Positions 53,166 to 61,542 of a stretch of DNA of 64,000 bases are shown here, piece after piece. Under the pieces are notes generated by a model, which was not told the origin of the DNA, did no database searches, and was given only the letters and a program-made list of their open reading frames with translations. Source of the DNA: Chryseobacterium sp. 7. GTDB taxonomy: Bacteria; Bacteroidota; Bacteroidia; Flavobacteriales; Weeksellaceae. The stretch spans positions 3,658,001-3,722,000 of the forward strand of contig NZ_RCCA01000001.1 of NCBI RefSeq assembly GCF_003663845.1. Direction: 5' to 3'. Positions within the stretch are counted from its first letter, which is position 1; every line of letters begins with the position of its first letter. The position numbers and the translations under genes are program-made.

Positions 53166-53762
53166 ATGGGTCTACATGAACGCCGTCAACGAGAAAAGGA
53201 ATCCATCCGTGCAAATATTTTGCAGGCTGCTTTTACGTTGGCCAAAACTGAAGGCTGGGCATCACTTTCTATGCGAAAGATAGCAGACGCTATTGAGTAT
53301 AGTGCCCCGGTGGTGTATGATTATTTTGAAAATAAAGAAGCTATCCTATTTGAAATTTCTTTAGATGGCTTTCACAAGTTACATATAGAATTATTAAAAG
53401 CTCAGCAGAAACACAGTACTCCGGAAGAACAGCTTGTTGCCATTGTGGATGCTTACTGGAACTTTGCTTTTAAAAATAAGGAATATTACCAGCTTATGTT
53501 TGGTCTTGGAATGCAGTGCTGCGGAAAAGGTCAGATGAAAAAAGAATTCTCATCATTTCAGGAGCTTATCTATGAATGCACTTATGAGATTATTAAGAAA
53601 AACGGATCCAATCCGGACAATGCCTGCCATATGTCTCACGCTCTGTTTTCTGCCGTACACGGAATGATCTCTATTATGATGATGCGCACAGCTGATATCC
53701 CTTCTACGATGAATAAGACTACATTGGACGAAACTGTTTCGGCTTTTATTAAGTCTTTGTAA
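53166..53762 (+). CDS. TetR/AcrR-family repressor of the RND efflux operon
   Basis: A 198-residue TetR-type regulator. The helix-turn-helix is at about 25-60 (LAKTEGWASLSMRKIADAI, SAPVVYDYFENKEAILFEI); the C-terminal ligand domain follows, with LMFGLGMQCCGKGQ carrying a Cys pair. It stands directly upstream of, and in the same direction as, the RND efflux genes. One copy of the palindrome TAAC-N3-GTTAG overlaps its own start region and three lie in the gap before the pump genes, so it probably represses both itself and the pump. The inducer is unknown. Confidence 0.94.
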   Translation: MGLHERRQREKESIRANILQAAFTLAKTEGWASLSMRKIADAIEYSAPVVYDYFENKEAILFEISLDGFHKLHIELLKAQQKHSTPEEQLVAIVDAYWNFAFKNKEYYQLMFGLGMQCCGKGQMKKEFSSFQELIYECTYEIIKKNGSNPDNACHMSHALFSAVHGMISIMMMRTADIPSTMNKTTLDETVSAFIKSL

Positions 53763-53781
53763 ATTTTTTTTGAATTAAAAA

Positions 53782-53794
53782 TTAACACCGTTAG
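53782..53794. promoter_or_regulatory. TetR operator 2
   Basis: TTAACACCGTTAG: TAAC-N3-GTTA palindrome, followed by GAAAC and a TTAACA half-site also seen after operator 3. Confidence 0.6.
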
Positions 53795-53910
53795 GAAACT
53801 TAACATCGAATTAATTAAAATTATTCTGTTTTTCCTGATTAAAAACTCAATCATTTATGGAACCATTCTTTGAATTCAGTTGTTAAAATTAGTCATTTTT
53901 TGCTTATTAA

Positions 53911-53923
53911 TTAACACTGTTAG
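53911..53923. promoter_or_regulatory. TetR operator 3
   Basis: TTAACACTGTTAG: the same palindrome, followed by TAAAA and the half-site TTAACA as at operator 2. Confidence 0.62.
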
Positions 53924-54044
53924 TAAAATTAACACACCTTATACTATCATTATACACTTAAATACATTAAAAACAATTTTCAATTATGGAAACAATCGAC
54001 TTCATTGGACATTAAAAATTCTGTAAATTTTTTTGAACTAATTA

Positions 54045-54057
54045 TTAACACTGTTAG
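54045..54057. promoter_or_regulatory. TetR operator 4
   Basis: TTAACACTGTTAG, identical to operator 3 over 13 bases, 70 bases before the adaptor gene start. Confidence 0.62.
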
Positions 54058-54126
54058 GAAAAAATACAGCATTTATCAAAACACTTTACTTACCTCTAAC
54101 ACTTCATTAAAAAAATTAAACCAACA

Positions 54127-55287
54127 ATGAAATTACCTGGAAAAACAAGGTTTATTGTACTTATTGCAAGTATAATTCTTTTACAGAGCTGCACAAAAGC
54201 CGCAGAAGGAACCAATGCCGCACCTCCAGCTCCAGAACTTCCGGTTTATACCGTTATTACATCACCCGCTACTACATATCAGGAATTCCCAACTGCTTTG
54301 GAAGGGAAAAACAACGTAGAAATCAGATCTCAGGTAGACGGATATCTGGATAGGATTTATGTAGAAGAAGGTGCTTATGTAAGAGCAGGACAACCGTTAT
54401 TTAAAATAGATTCAAGAAGCTACGGCGAGCAGATGAATATGGCTCAGGCTAATCTTCAGGCTGCCAATGCCAATATCCAAAAAGCAAGAGTGGAAGTAGA
54501 CAGAATTCAGCCACTGGTTGCTGCAAAAGTAGTTTCTGATGTACAGCTTAAAACAGCAAAAGCCAATTATGAAGCTGCCGTTGCCGCTGCTTCTCAAGCC
54601 AGAGCCTCTGTTGGAAGCGCAAGAATCAATGTAGGATTTACAACGATTACAGCTCCTGTAAGTGGTTATATCGGAAGAATTCCTTACAAAAAAGGAAGTT
54701 TGATCTCAAGAACAGATGTAAATCCATTGACATTATTATCTGATATCAGTGAAATCTATGCCTACTTCTCTTTAAGTGAACTTGACTTCATCGCTTTCCA
54801 AAACAAATACCCTGGAGCAAGCTTAGAAGAAAAGCTGAAAAATATGCCGATGGTGGATCTTGTAATTGCCGATAACAGTACTTACCCTGAAAAAGGAAGA
54901 TTAAGCATTGTAGACGGGCAGTTTGATAAAACTACCGGAGCCATCAGTGTACGTGCCGTTTTCCCTAATGCCAACGGAACTTTAAGAACCGGAAACACAG
55001 GAAGAGTGCGTATGCCTCAGCTGATCTCGAATGCAGTGGTTATTCCTCAGGAATCAACATTTGAAATTCAGGATAAGACCTATGTATATGTAATGGATAA
55101 AGGCAAAAAAGTAATGGGAAGACCTATTAAAATAGCTGGAAAAACAGACAGCTATTACTTTATTTCCGAAGGGCTTGCTCCTGGAGAAAAAATCGTATAC
55201 ACAGGAATTGGAAACTTGAAAGACGGTGCCACCATCAGACCGAGAAATATTTCTTCTGACAGCTTATTAAAAGCGAAACCATTATAG
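54127..55287 (+). CDS. RND efflux periplasmic adaptor (MexA/AcrA type), lipoprotein
   Basis: A 386-residue membrane fusion protein linking the inner-membrane pump to the outer-membrane channel. A lipoprotein signal (LLQSCTKAA) gives lipid attachment at about Cys 22. The biotinyl-lipoyl-like halves (VEIRSQVDGYLDRIYVEEGAYVRAGQPLFKID at about 58-90; FTTITAPVSGYIGRIPYKKG at about 175-195) flank a coiled-coil hairpin (about 95-165), followed by the beta-barrel and membrane-proximal domains. It is the first gene of a three-gene efflux operon and follows a TetR gene with four operator copies. Confidence 0.95.
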   Translation: MKLPGKTRFIVLIASIILLQSCTKAAEGTNAAPPAPELPVYTVITSPATTYQEFPTALEGKNNVEIRSQVDGYLDRIYVEEGAYVRAGQPLFKIDSRSYGEQMNMAQANLQAANANIQKARVEVDRIQPLVAAKVVSDVQLKTAKANYEAAVAAASQARASVGSARINVGFTTITAPVSGYIGRIPYKKGSLISRTDVNPLTLLSDISEIYAYFSLSELDFIAFQNKYPGASLEEKLKNMPMVDLVIADNSTYPEKGRLSIVDGQFDKTTGAISVRAVFPNANGTLRTGNTGRVRMPQLISNAVVIPQESTFEIQDKTYVYVMDKGKKVMGRPIKIAGKTDSYYFISEGLAPGEKIVYTGIGNLKDGATIRPRNISSDSLLKAKPL

Positions 55288-55327
55288 TCCTTTCCGAAAA
55301 CAGAAGACTTAAAAAAATAAACTTCTT

Positions 55328-58300
55328 ATGTTAAAACAATTTATAGAAAGACCGGTCCTTTCAACGGTCATCTCCATAATACTTTTATTATTGGGAGCTT
55401 TGTCTCTCTTTAATTTACCGATTGCCCTCTTTCCGGATATAGCTCCACCAAGCGTTCAGGTAACGGCATTCTATCCTGGAGCTAATGCTGAAGTCGTAGC
55501 ACGTTCAGTTGCGACTCCTATTGAGGAAGCAGTGAACGGGGTTGAAAATATGACCTATATGACTTCCAACTCTAGTAATGACGGTACTATGACACTTAGC
55601 GTGTACTTCAAGCAGGGAGCAGATGCGGATAATGCAGCGGTAAACGTACAGAACCGTGTATCAAAAGCAATGAGCCAGCTGCCTCAGGAAGTAGTACAGG
55701 CGGGAATTTCAACCCAGAAGGTTCAGAACAGTATGATCATGTTCATGGGGTTAACCAGTGAAAATGAAAAACAATACGATGAATTATTCCTTCAAAATTA
55801 CCTGAAGATCAATGTCATTCCACAGATACAACGTATCCCAGGAGTTGCACAGGCTCAGGTATTCGGAACAAGGGATTATTCCATGAGAATCTGGTTGAAA
55901 CCGGATCGTTTGGCATCAAACAATCTTTCTCCACAGGAAGTGTTAGCAGCCATTAAAGATCATAACCTTGAAGCTGCCCCAGGCCGTCTTGGGCAAGGAA
56001 GTAAGGAAACTTACGAATACATCCTCAAATATAAAGGAAAACTAAATAAAAATGAAGACTATGAAAATATCGCTATCAAAGCGAATAGTGACGGTTCTTT
56101 CTTAAGATTAAAAGATGTAGCACGAGTAGAGTTCGGATCTTACACCTATACTGCGACCAACAGAGTAGACGGGAAACCGGTTGCCGGATTTGCCATCTTA
56201 CAAACCGCTGGTTCCAATGCCAACGAAATCCTTACGGAGATTGAAAAGCAGGTGAAAGTAATGGAAACCACTCTTCCAAAAGGAGTGAAGCCTATTATCA
56301 TGTATAATTCCAAAGACTTTTTGGATGCTTCTATCCATCAGGTTGTGGAAACGCTTGTTATTGCTTTCGTGTTGGTATTTATTGTAGTATTTATCTTCCT
56401 TCAGGATTTCAGATCTACATTAATCCCGGCAATTGCCGTACCGGTAGCGATTATCGGAACCTTCTTCTTCCTTCAGCTATTTGGCTTCAGTATCAATATG
56501 CTTACTTTATTCGCATTGGTACTCGCCATTGGTATTGTAGTGGATGATGCGATTGTAGTAGTAGAAGCTGTCCATTCCAAAATGGAACAGACAGGAATGC
56601 CTGTAGAACACGCTACGATGCACTCAATGAGTGAAATTTCAGGAGCTATTATTTCCATTACATTGGTAATGTGTGCCGTGTTTATTCCGGTCGGGTTCAT
56701 GCAGGGACCTGCAGGAGTTTTCTACAGACAGTTTGCCTTCACATTAGCGATTGCGATTTTAATCTCAGCAGTGAATGCATTAACATTGAGCCCGGCATTA
56801 TGTGCAATGTTCTTAAATGATCCTCAGGGAGAACATGGTGAGCACGGTCATAAAAAAGGTTTTGGAGCAAGATTCTTCAATGCTTTCAACGCCAGCTTCA
56901 ACAGCATGACGAGAAAATATATCTACAGCCTTAAGTTTTTAATTAAAAACAAATGGGTTGCCATAGGAGGTCTTGTTATTATTACAGCAGCAAGTGTATT
57001 TTTGATCAAACAGGCTCCGTCAGGATTTATTCCTACTGAAGACCAGGGATTTGTACTATACGCTGTAAATACTCCTCCGGGAAGTTCACTGGAAAGAACA
57101 CACAGAGCAACGGAACAAATTGATAAAATCATCAATGGGGAAAAAGCAACCAACCACCTTTGGGTAGCAGATGGGATGAACTTTATCAGTAATTCTAACG
57201 CTTCTCCGTATTCTGCAGGTTTTATCAAACTTAAAGATTATGACAAACGTGGGGAAATGAAAGATCCGGATGAGATTGCAGCAACATTGACAGGAAAGGT
57301 AAGCCAGGTGAAAGATGCTAATGCATTCTTCTTCAATTTCCCTACTGTACAAGGTTTTGGTAACGTTTCAGGATTTGAATTCATGCTTCAGGATAAAACG
57401 AACGGTTCTTTCAAACAGTTAGAAACAACTACTCAACAGTTTATTGGAGAGCTGATGAAAAGACCTGAAATTGCTTTTGCCTTTACAACTTATGCAGCAG
57501 GAAACCCTCAATATACCATTGATGTGGATACAGATAAAGCCAACCAGCTGGGTGTTTCTGTAACAGAATTGATGCAGACCATGCAGATTTATTTCGGAAG
57601 TAGCTTTGTATCGGATTTCAACAGATTCGGAAAATATTACAGAGTAATGGCCCAGGCAGATATTCCGTACCGTACAGATGTTAATTCACTGGAAGGAATT
57701 TATGTAAAAAATAAATCAGGAGAAATGGTTCCTGCAAAAACTTTGGTAACGCTGAAAAGATCTTTCGGTCCTGAAACGGTAACAAGAAATAACCTTTTCA
57801 ATGCAGTAACGATTAACGGAACTCCAAAACCTGGCTACAGTACCGGAGATGCCATCAAAGCGGTAGAAGAAGTTGCCCAACAATCCCTTCCTAGGGGATA
57901 CGGATATGAGTGGACAGGGATTACCCGTGAAGAAATAAAAACAAGCGGACAAACTACCTTTATTTTCTTCCTAAGTATCTTGTTTGTATACTTCTTACTG
58001 GCAGCTCAATATGAAAGCTATATTCTTCCGTTTGCGATTATTCTTACCATTCCTACCGGGATTTTCGGAGTATTTGCATTCACAGGATTAGCAGGAATTG
58101 ATAACAATATTTATGTTCAGGTGGGATTGATTATGCTTGTAGGACTATTGGCGAAGAATGCCATCCTGATTGTGGAATTTGCCGTACAGAGAAGAAAAGC
58201 AGGTAAAACATTAATTGAATCTGCCCTTCAGGCATCAAGATTACGTTTAAGACCCATCTTAATGACCTCTTTTGCCTTTATCGTAGGGATGCTTCCACTG

Positions 58301-58510
58301 GTATGGACACAGGGTGCTTCCTCAAAAGGAAACCACTCTATCGGTTACAGTACCGTAGGAGGAATGCTTACAGGAGTAATATTCGGGATCTTTATCATTC
58401 CGGTAATGTATGTTGTGTTCCAGTATCTGCATGAAAAAATGCCAAGCAGAAAAAAGAAAAGACTTCTGAAAAAACAAATGGAGGAAGAACTTTTAGCTGC
58501 TAGTCACTAA
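55328..58510 (+). CDS. RND multidrug efflux permease (HAE-1, AcrB-like)
   Basis: A 1060-residue inner-membrane proton/drug antiporter of the hydrophobe/amphiphile efflux family. MLKQFIERPVLSTVISI opens it; the twelve membrane helices fall in two halves with two large periplasmic loops (about 35-335 and 555-865). The proton relay Asp pair is seen in VLAIGIVVDDAIVVVEA (about 405), and helix 10 carries LAKNAILIVEFA with the expected Lys (about 940). Length is normal. It starts 41 bases after the adaptor gene. Substrates cannot be predicted. Confidence 0.96.
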   Translation: MLKQFIERPVLSTVISIILLLLGALSLFNLPIALFPDIAPPSVQVTAFYPGANAEVVARSVATPIEEAVNGVENMTYMTSNSSNDGTMTLSVYFKQGADADNAAVNVQNRVSKAMSQLPQEVVQAGISTQKVQNSMIMFMGLTSENEKQYDELFLQNYLKINVIPQIQRIPGVAQAQVFGTRDYSMRIWLKPDRLASNNLSPQEVLAAIKDHNLEAAPGRLGQGSKETYEYILKYKGKLNKNEDYENIAIKANSDGSFLRLKDVARVEFGSYTYTATNRVDGKPVAGFAILQTAGSNANEILTEIEKQVKVMETTLPKGVKPIIMYNSKDFLDASIHQVVETLVIAFVLVFIVVFIFLQDFRSTLIPAIAVPVAIIGTFFFLQLFGFSINMLTLFALVLAIGIVVDDAIVVVEAVHSKMEQTGMPVEHATMHSMSEISGAIISITLVMCAVFIPVGFMQGPAGVFYRQFAFTLAIAILISAVNALTLSPALCAMFLNDPQGEHGEHGHKKGFGARFFNAFNASFNSMTRKYIYSLKFLIKNKWVAIGGLVIITAASVFLIKQAPSGFIPTEDQGFVLYAVNTPPGSSLERTHRATEQIDKIINGEKATNHLWVADGMNFISNSNASPYSAGFIKLKDYDKRGEMKDPDEIAATLTGKVSQVKDANAFFFNFPTVQGFGNVSGFEFMLQDKTNGSFKQLETTTQQFIGELMKRPEIAFAFTTYAAGNPQYTIDVDTDKANQLGVSVTELMQTMQIYFGSSFVSDFNRFGKYYRVMAQADIPYRTDVNSLEGIYVKNKSGEMVPAKTLVTLKRSFGPETVTRNNLFNAVTINGTPKPGYSTGDAIKAVEEVAQQSLPRGYGYEWTGITREEIKTSGQTTFIFFLSILFVYFLLAAQYESYILPFAIILTIPTGIFGVFAFTGLAGIDNNIYVQVGLIMLVGLLAKNAILIVEFAVQRRKAGKTLIESALQASRLRLRPILMTSFAFIVGMLPLVWTQGASSKGNHSIGYSTVGGMLTGVIFGIFIIPVMYVVFQYLHEKMPSRKKKRLLKKQMEEELLAASH

Positions 58511-58526
58511 TAAAAAATGAATTACA

Positions 58527-58654
58527 AAAACTTAGAGAAAATTTTAAGATCATAGTTTACCTATTTACCTGCCTGGTCTTAATGGTTTAAAAAAGCTAAT
58601 TATTTTCTCCTACTAAAGACAATTTTTGCCTCTACAAAAACCTCTCTAAGTTTT
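58527..58654 (+). promoter_or_regulatory. Long-range inverted repeat between pump and outer-membrane genes
   Basis: AAAACTTAGAGA (58527-58538) pairs perfectly with TCTCTAAGTTTT (58643-58654), 12 bases separated by 104 bases, in the gap between the permease and the channel gene. It could form a large stem-loop in the transcript. Function unknown. Confidence 0.4.
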
Positions 58655-58679
58655 GGATTCAATTAAAAGTTTAAAAACT

Positions 58680-60092
58680 ATGAAACGAGTAAAAAATATT
58701 ATTCTAACATTTGTGCTGGCCATCGGCTCTGTTTCGTGTGTGTCTAAACTGGCATACACGGAGCCTGAGCTTCCTCTTCCGGAAAAGTTTCAGTACACCG
58801 CCACTGCAGACACTGCCAGTATAGCTAATCTGGAGTGGAAACAGTTTTTCAGCGATCCTATTTTACAGGGACTGATTGAAAAAGGAATTAAAAATAATTA
58901 TGACCTTCAGATTGCCTTAAAGCAGGTAGCTGCTTCACAGGAAAAACTGAAACAGGCAAAATATATGCAATATCCGGACGTTGGTTTCGGAGTAAGCGGC
59001 CAGATTTCAAGACCTTCCAAAAACAGTATGAATGGGCAAAGCTTAAATTTATTTTTAGGTTCAAGCCATGTTGAAGATTATAATGCAGCCTTCAACCTTT
59101 CATGGGAAGCTGACATTTGGGGAAAAATCAAAAACCAGCAGGAAGTTTCAAGAATGCAGTATCTTCAGACGTATGAAGGTTCAAAAGCTGTTCAGACTCA
59201 AGTGGTAGCAGCTATTGCGCAGGGATATTATAATTTATTGATGCTTGACAGACAATTAGCGATTGCAAAATCCAATCTGGAACTGAGCACCAATACCCTA
59301 ATGATTACACAAAAAATGTGGGAAAGTGGTGATAATACCTCTTTAGGAGTACAACAGGCATCAGCACAGAAACAGGCAACAGAACTTCTGATTGCCCAAC
59401 TGGAGCAAAATATCGCTATTCAGGAAAATGCATTGAGTATTCTAACTGGTGAGCTGCCTAATAAAGTAAACAGAACGATTGAAATGTCTGATACTTCATT
59501 ACCTCAGAATATCTCCGCAGGACTTCCGGCAGCTATGGTAAGCCGCAGACCGGATGTGCGTCAGCAGGAATTGGTTTTATTAGAATCCAATGCCATGGTT
59601 GGAATTGCTCAAGCCAATATGTACCCTGCATTAAAGATTACAGCCAACGGAGGAGTAAATTCATTCAAATTTGATAACTGGTTCCAGATTCCGGCTTCGT
59701 TATTCGGGTCGGTTTTAGGAGGAATTACCCAGCCTATTTTCCAGAAAAGACAATTGAAAACAGATCTGGAAGTAGCAAAAATTCAAAGAGAGAAAAATGT
59801 GTTGGCATTCCGTCAGTCGGTATTGAATGCCGTGGGAGAAATTTCTGATGCTTTGGTTTCCAATGAAAACTTAAAAGTTCAGGAACAGAAAGCCACGGAA
59901 CAATCTACCACGTTAAAAGACGGAATTAAAAGTGCACAACTTCTTTACAAAGGAGGTTCAGCCAATTACCTGGAAGTGATTACAGCACAGGGAAATTCCC
60001 TACAGGCAGAGTTGAATCTGGCTTCCATTAAAAGACAGAGATTAAGCAGCATTGTAGATTTATACAGAGCTTTAGGCGGCGGTTGGAAGTAG
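58680..60092 (+). CDS. RND efflux outer-membrane factor (OprM/NodT family lipoprotein)
   Basis: A 470-residue TolC-like channel. MKRVKNIILTFVLAIGSVSC is a lipoprotein signal with the lipidated Cys at about 20. The two outer-membrane efflux protein repeats (about 60-250 and 270-465) contain the long coiled helices (LKQVAASQEKLKQAKY, ANMYPALKITANGG). LPAAMVSRRPDVRQQELVL is the usual family segment. I chose the ATG at 58680 over an upstream TTG (58653) because it begins the signal peptide. It completes the adaptor-pump-channel set. Confidence 0.94.
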   Translation: MKRVKNIILTFVLAIGSVSCVSKLAYTEPELPLPEKFQYTATADTASIANLEWKQFFSDPILQGLIEKGIKNNYDLQIALKQVAASQEKLKQAKYMQYPDVGFGVSGQISRPSKNSMNGQSLNLFLGSSHVEDYNAAFNLSWEADIWGKIKNQQEVSRMQYLQTYEGSKAVQTQVVAAIAQGYYNLLMLDRQLAIAKSNLELSTNTLMITQKMWESGDNTSLGVQQASAQKQATELLIAQLEQNIAIQENALSILTGELPNKVNRTIEMSDTSLPQNISAGLPAAMVSRRPDVRQQELVLLESNAMVGIAQANMYPALKITANGGVNSFKFDNWFQIPASLFGSVLGGITQPIFQKRQLKTDLEVAKIQREKNVLAFRQSVLNAVGEISDALVSNENLKVQEQKATEQSTTLKDGIKSAQLLYKGGSANYLEVITAQGNSLQAELNLASIKRQRLSSIVDLYRALGGGWK

Positions 60093-60117
60093 TAAATTAA
60101 ATTATATTTGTTTTAAG

Positions 60118-60146
60118 ATGCGGTTCTTTTCAGAGCCGCATTTTTT
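60118..60146 (+). terminator. Terminator of the RND efflux operon
   Basis: A 10-base-pair stem with one T-G pair (60118-60127 with 60132-60141), a TTTC loop and a T6 run. Confidence 0.85.
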
Positions 60147-60174
60147 ATGATTTTATTGATGAAATGAATGATCA

Positions 60175-60304
60175 TTAAACCATTAAGAATATTTAAGTTG
60201 CTAAGTTTAATTAAGAAAAATCAAATAGATTTTTAAGACAATACTTCATAAGGCGAAGCTTTCTTAATATTCTTAACACCTTAATAGTTCCTTCATGGTT
60301 TAAA
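60175..60304. repeat. Palindromic repeat, copy A (downstream of miaA)
   Basis: A 130-base element with terminal inverted repeats TTAAACCAT (60175-60183) and ATGGTTTAA (60296-60304). Inside, AAGAATATTTAAG faces CTTAATATTCTT. It is closely similar, in the same orientation, to copy B at 61308-61446. It has no coding potential. Confidence 0.75.
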
Positions 60305-60320
60305 ATAATTCAGGTAAAAT

Positions 60321-61241
60321 TTATTCCTGAAATTGTTCAGCAATCCAATTCAGCAAATCTCCAAAATCCTTTTCAGAATATCCCAATTGTAAATAATGAA
60401 TATCATCCGCCTTTCTGTACCATGTCAGCTGACGTTTCGCATATCTTCGGCTGTTCTTTTTAATTTCTGAAACCGCAAAATCAAGATCCCACTCTCCGTC
60501 AAAATATTTGAAAAGTTCCGCATATCCTACTGTATTTAAAGCCGTCAGATTCTTGAATTTCTCAAGACCTTTTACCTCATCCGGCAAGCCTTTCTCCATC
60601 ATAATATCCACTCTCCTATTGATTCTGTCGTACAGTTCTTCCCTTGGAGCTTCTATTCCGATTCTGATCACATTAAAATCTCTGCCATTCTGGGAAACCG
60701 AAATATGGTCAGAATATTTTTTATCCGTTTGCCAGATAATATCAATGGCTCTCAATAGCCTGCGGTGATTGTGAATGTCTACCACACTGAAATACTCGGG
60801 ATCCAATTCCTGTAAAATTTCCTGAAGCTTTTCTATTCCCTCCTGCTCCATAATAGCCTGAAGTTTATCCTGATTTTCAGCATTGGCCTCCGGCAGATCA
60901 TGTAACCCCTCTATCACCGCTTTTTCATACATCATACTTCCGCCAACAAGAATGACAGTATCATGAGTTGTAAAAAGTTCATTAAGTTTTTGAAGGGCAT
61001 CTTCTTCGTACTGACCGATAGAATAATATTCTTCAACTGAAAGATTTCCGATAAAATGATGAGGTGCAGCAGACAACTCTTCTTCAGATGGTGCAGCTGT
61101 TCCTATTTTCATTTCTTTAAAAAACTGGCGGGAATCACATGAAATAATCTCCGTATTGAAATGCTGAGCCAAATCAATTGCCAATCTCGTTTTACCAATT
61201 CCGGTAGGTCCTACAATAGAAATTAAATTTTTCTTTTTCAC
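60321..61241 (-). CDS. miaA: tRNA dimethylallyltransferase MiaA
   Basis: A 306-residue enzyme that adds an isoprenoid group to A37 of tRNAs reading U-starting codons. P-loop VGPTGIGKTRLAIDLA (about 10-25), then SCDSRQFFKEMKIGTAAPS (about 34-52), VGGSMMYEKAVIEGL (about 100-114) and the ending RRYAKRQLTWYRK (about 264-276), all standard. Length is normal. It is flanked on both sides by copies of a 130-140-base palindromic repeat in the same orientation. Confidence 0.95.
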   Translation of the reverse strand: MKKKNLISIVGPTGIGKTRLAIDLAQHFNTEIISCDSRQFFKEMKIGTAAPSEEELSAAPHHFIGNLSVEEYYSIGQYEEDALQKLNELFTTHDTVILVGGSMMYEKAVIEGLHDLPEANAENQDKLQAIMEQEGIEKLQEILQELDPEYFSVVDIHNHRRLLRAIDIIWQTDKKYSDHISVSQNGRDFNVIRIGIEAPREELYDRINRRVDIMMEKGLPDEVKGLEKFKNLTALNTVGYAELFKYFDGEWDLDFAVSEIKKNSRRYAKRQLTWYRKADDIHYLQLGYSEKDFGDLLNWIAEQFQE

Positions 61242-61307
61242 AGCGCTAATTTACGAAAACGAGCTCATTTGAATTTTTATTTTTAAATACAAAAAAACTA
61301 CAGATTG

Positions 61308-61446
61308 TTTTGAACCATTAAGGATATTTAAGTTATTAAGTTTAATTAAGAAAAAAAATCCTATAGATTTTTCTTAAGCATTATGCTAAAAGCGAAGCTC
61401 ATCTTAATATTCTTAACGCCTTCATTAAAATCTTCATGGTTCAAAA
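61308..61446. repeat. Palindromic repeat, copy B (upstream of miaA)
   Basis: A 139-base element ending in perfect 11-base inverted repeats TTTTGAACCAT (61308-61318) and ATGGTTCAAAA (61436-61446). Its interior aligns with copy A (GGATATTTAAGTTATTAAGTT..., CTTAATATTCTTAACGCC). It fills most of the 301-base gap between miaA and the YicC gene. No coding potential. Confidence 0.78.
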
Positions 61447-61517
61447 TAAATTTAACATTGAGTAATCAGATAGTCTATGTTGGAATTTCATTGTATCACA
61501 TTATAGACTTAAATGTT

Positions 61518-61525
61518 TATCTTTG
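61518..61525 (+). promoter_or_regulatory. -7 box of the YicC gene
   Basis: TATCTTTG, exact TAnnTTTG, 17 bases before the ATG at 61543. A TTG lies 24 bases upstream (61491-61493), slightly beyond the usual spacing. Confidence 0.45.
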
Positions 61526-61542
61526 TAGAACAATAAAAAACT

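Larger units (their letters stand above)
53763..54126. other. Regulatory gap between TetR and the efflux operon, with a 40-base direct repeat
   Basis: A 364-base AT-rich gap. About 53757-53796 (TGTAAATTTTTTTTGAATTA...) and 54022-54060 (TGTAAATTTTTTTGAACTAA...) are near-identical over some 40 bases and both include an operator copy. A third operator is between them. A 9-codon frame (53986-54015) is too short to call. I could not place the pump promoter exactly. Confidence 0.6.

Noticed and set aside
53986-54015. Nine-codon frame between operators 3 and 4
   Set aside because: Too short to support and no other sign of translation.
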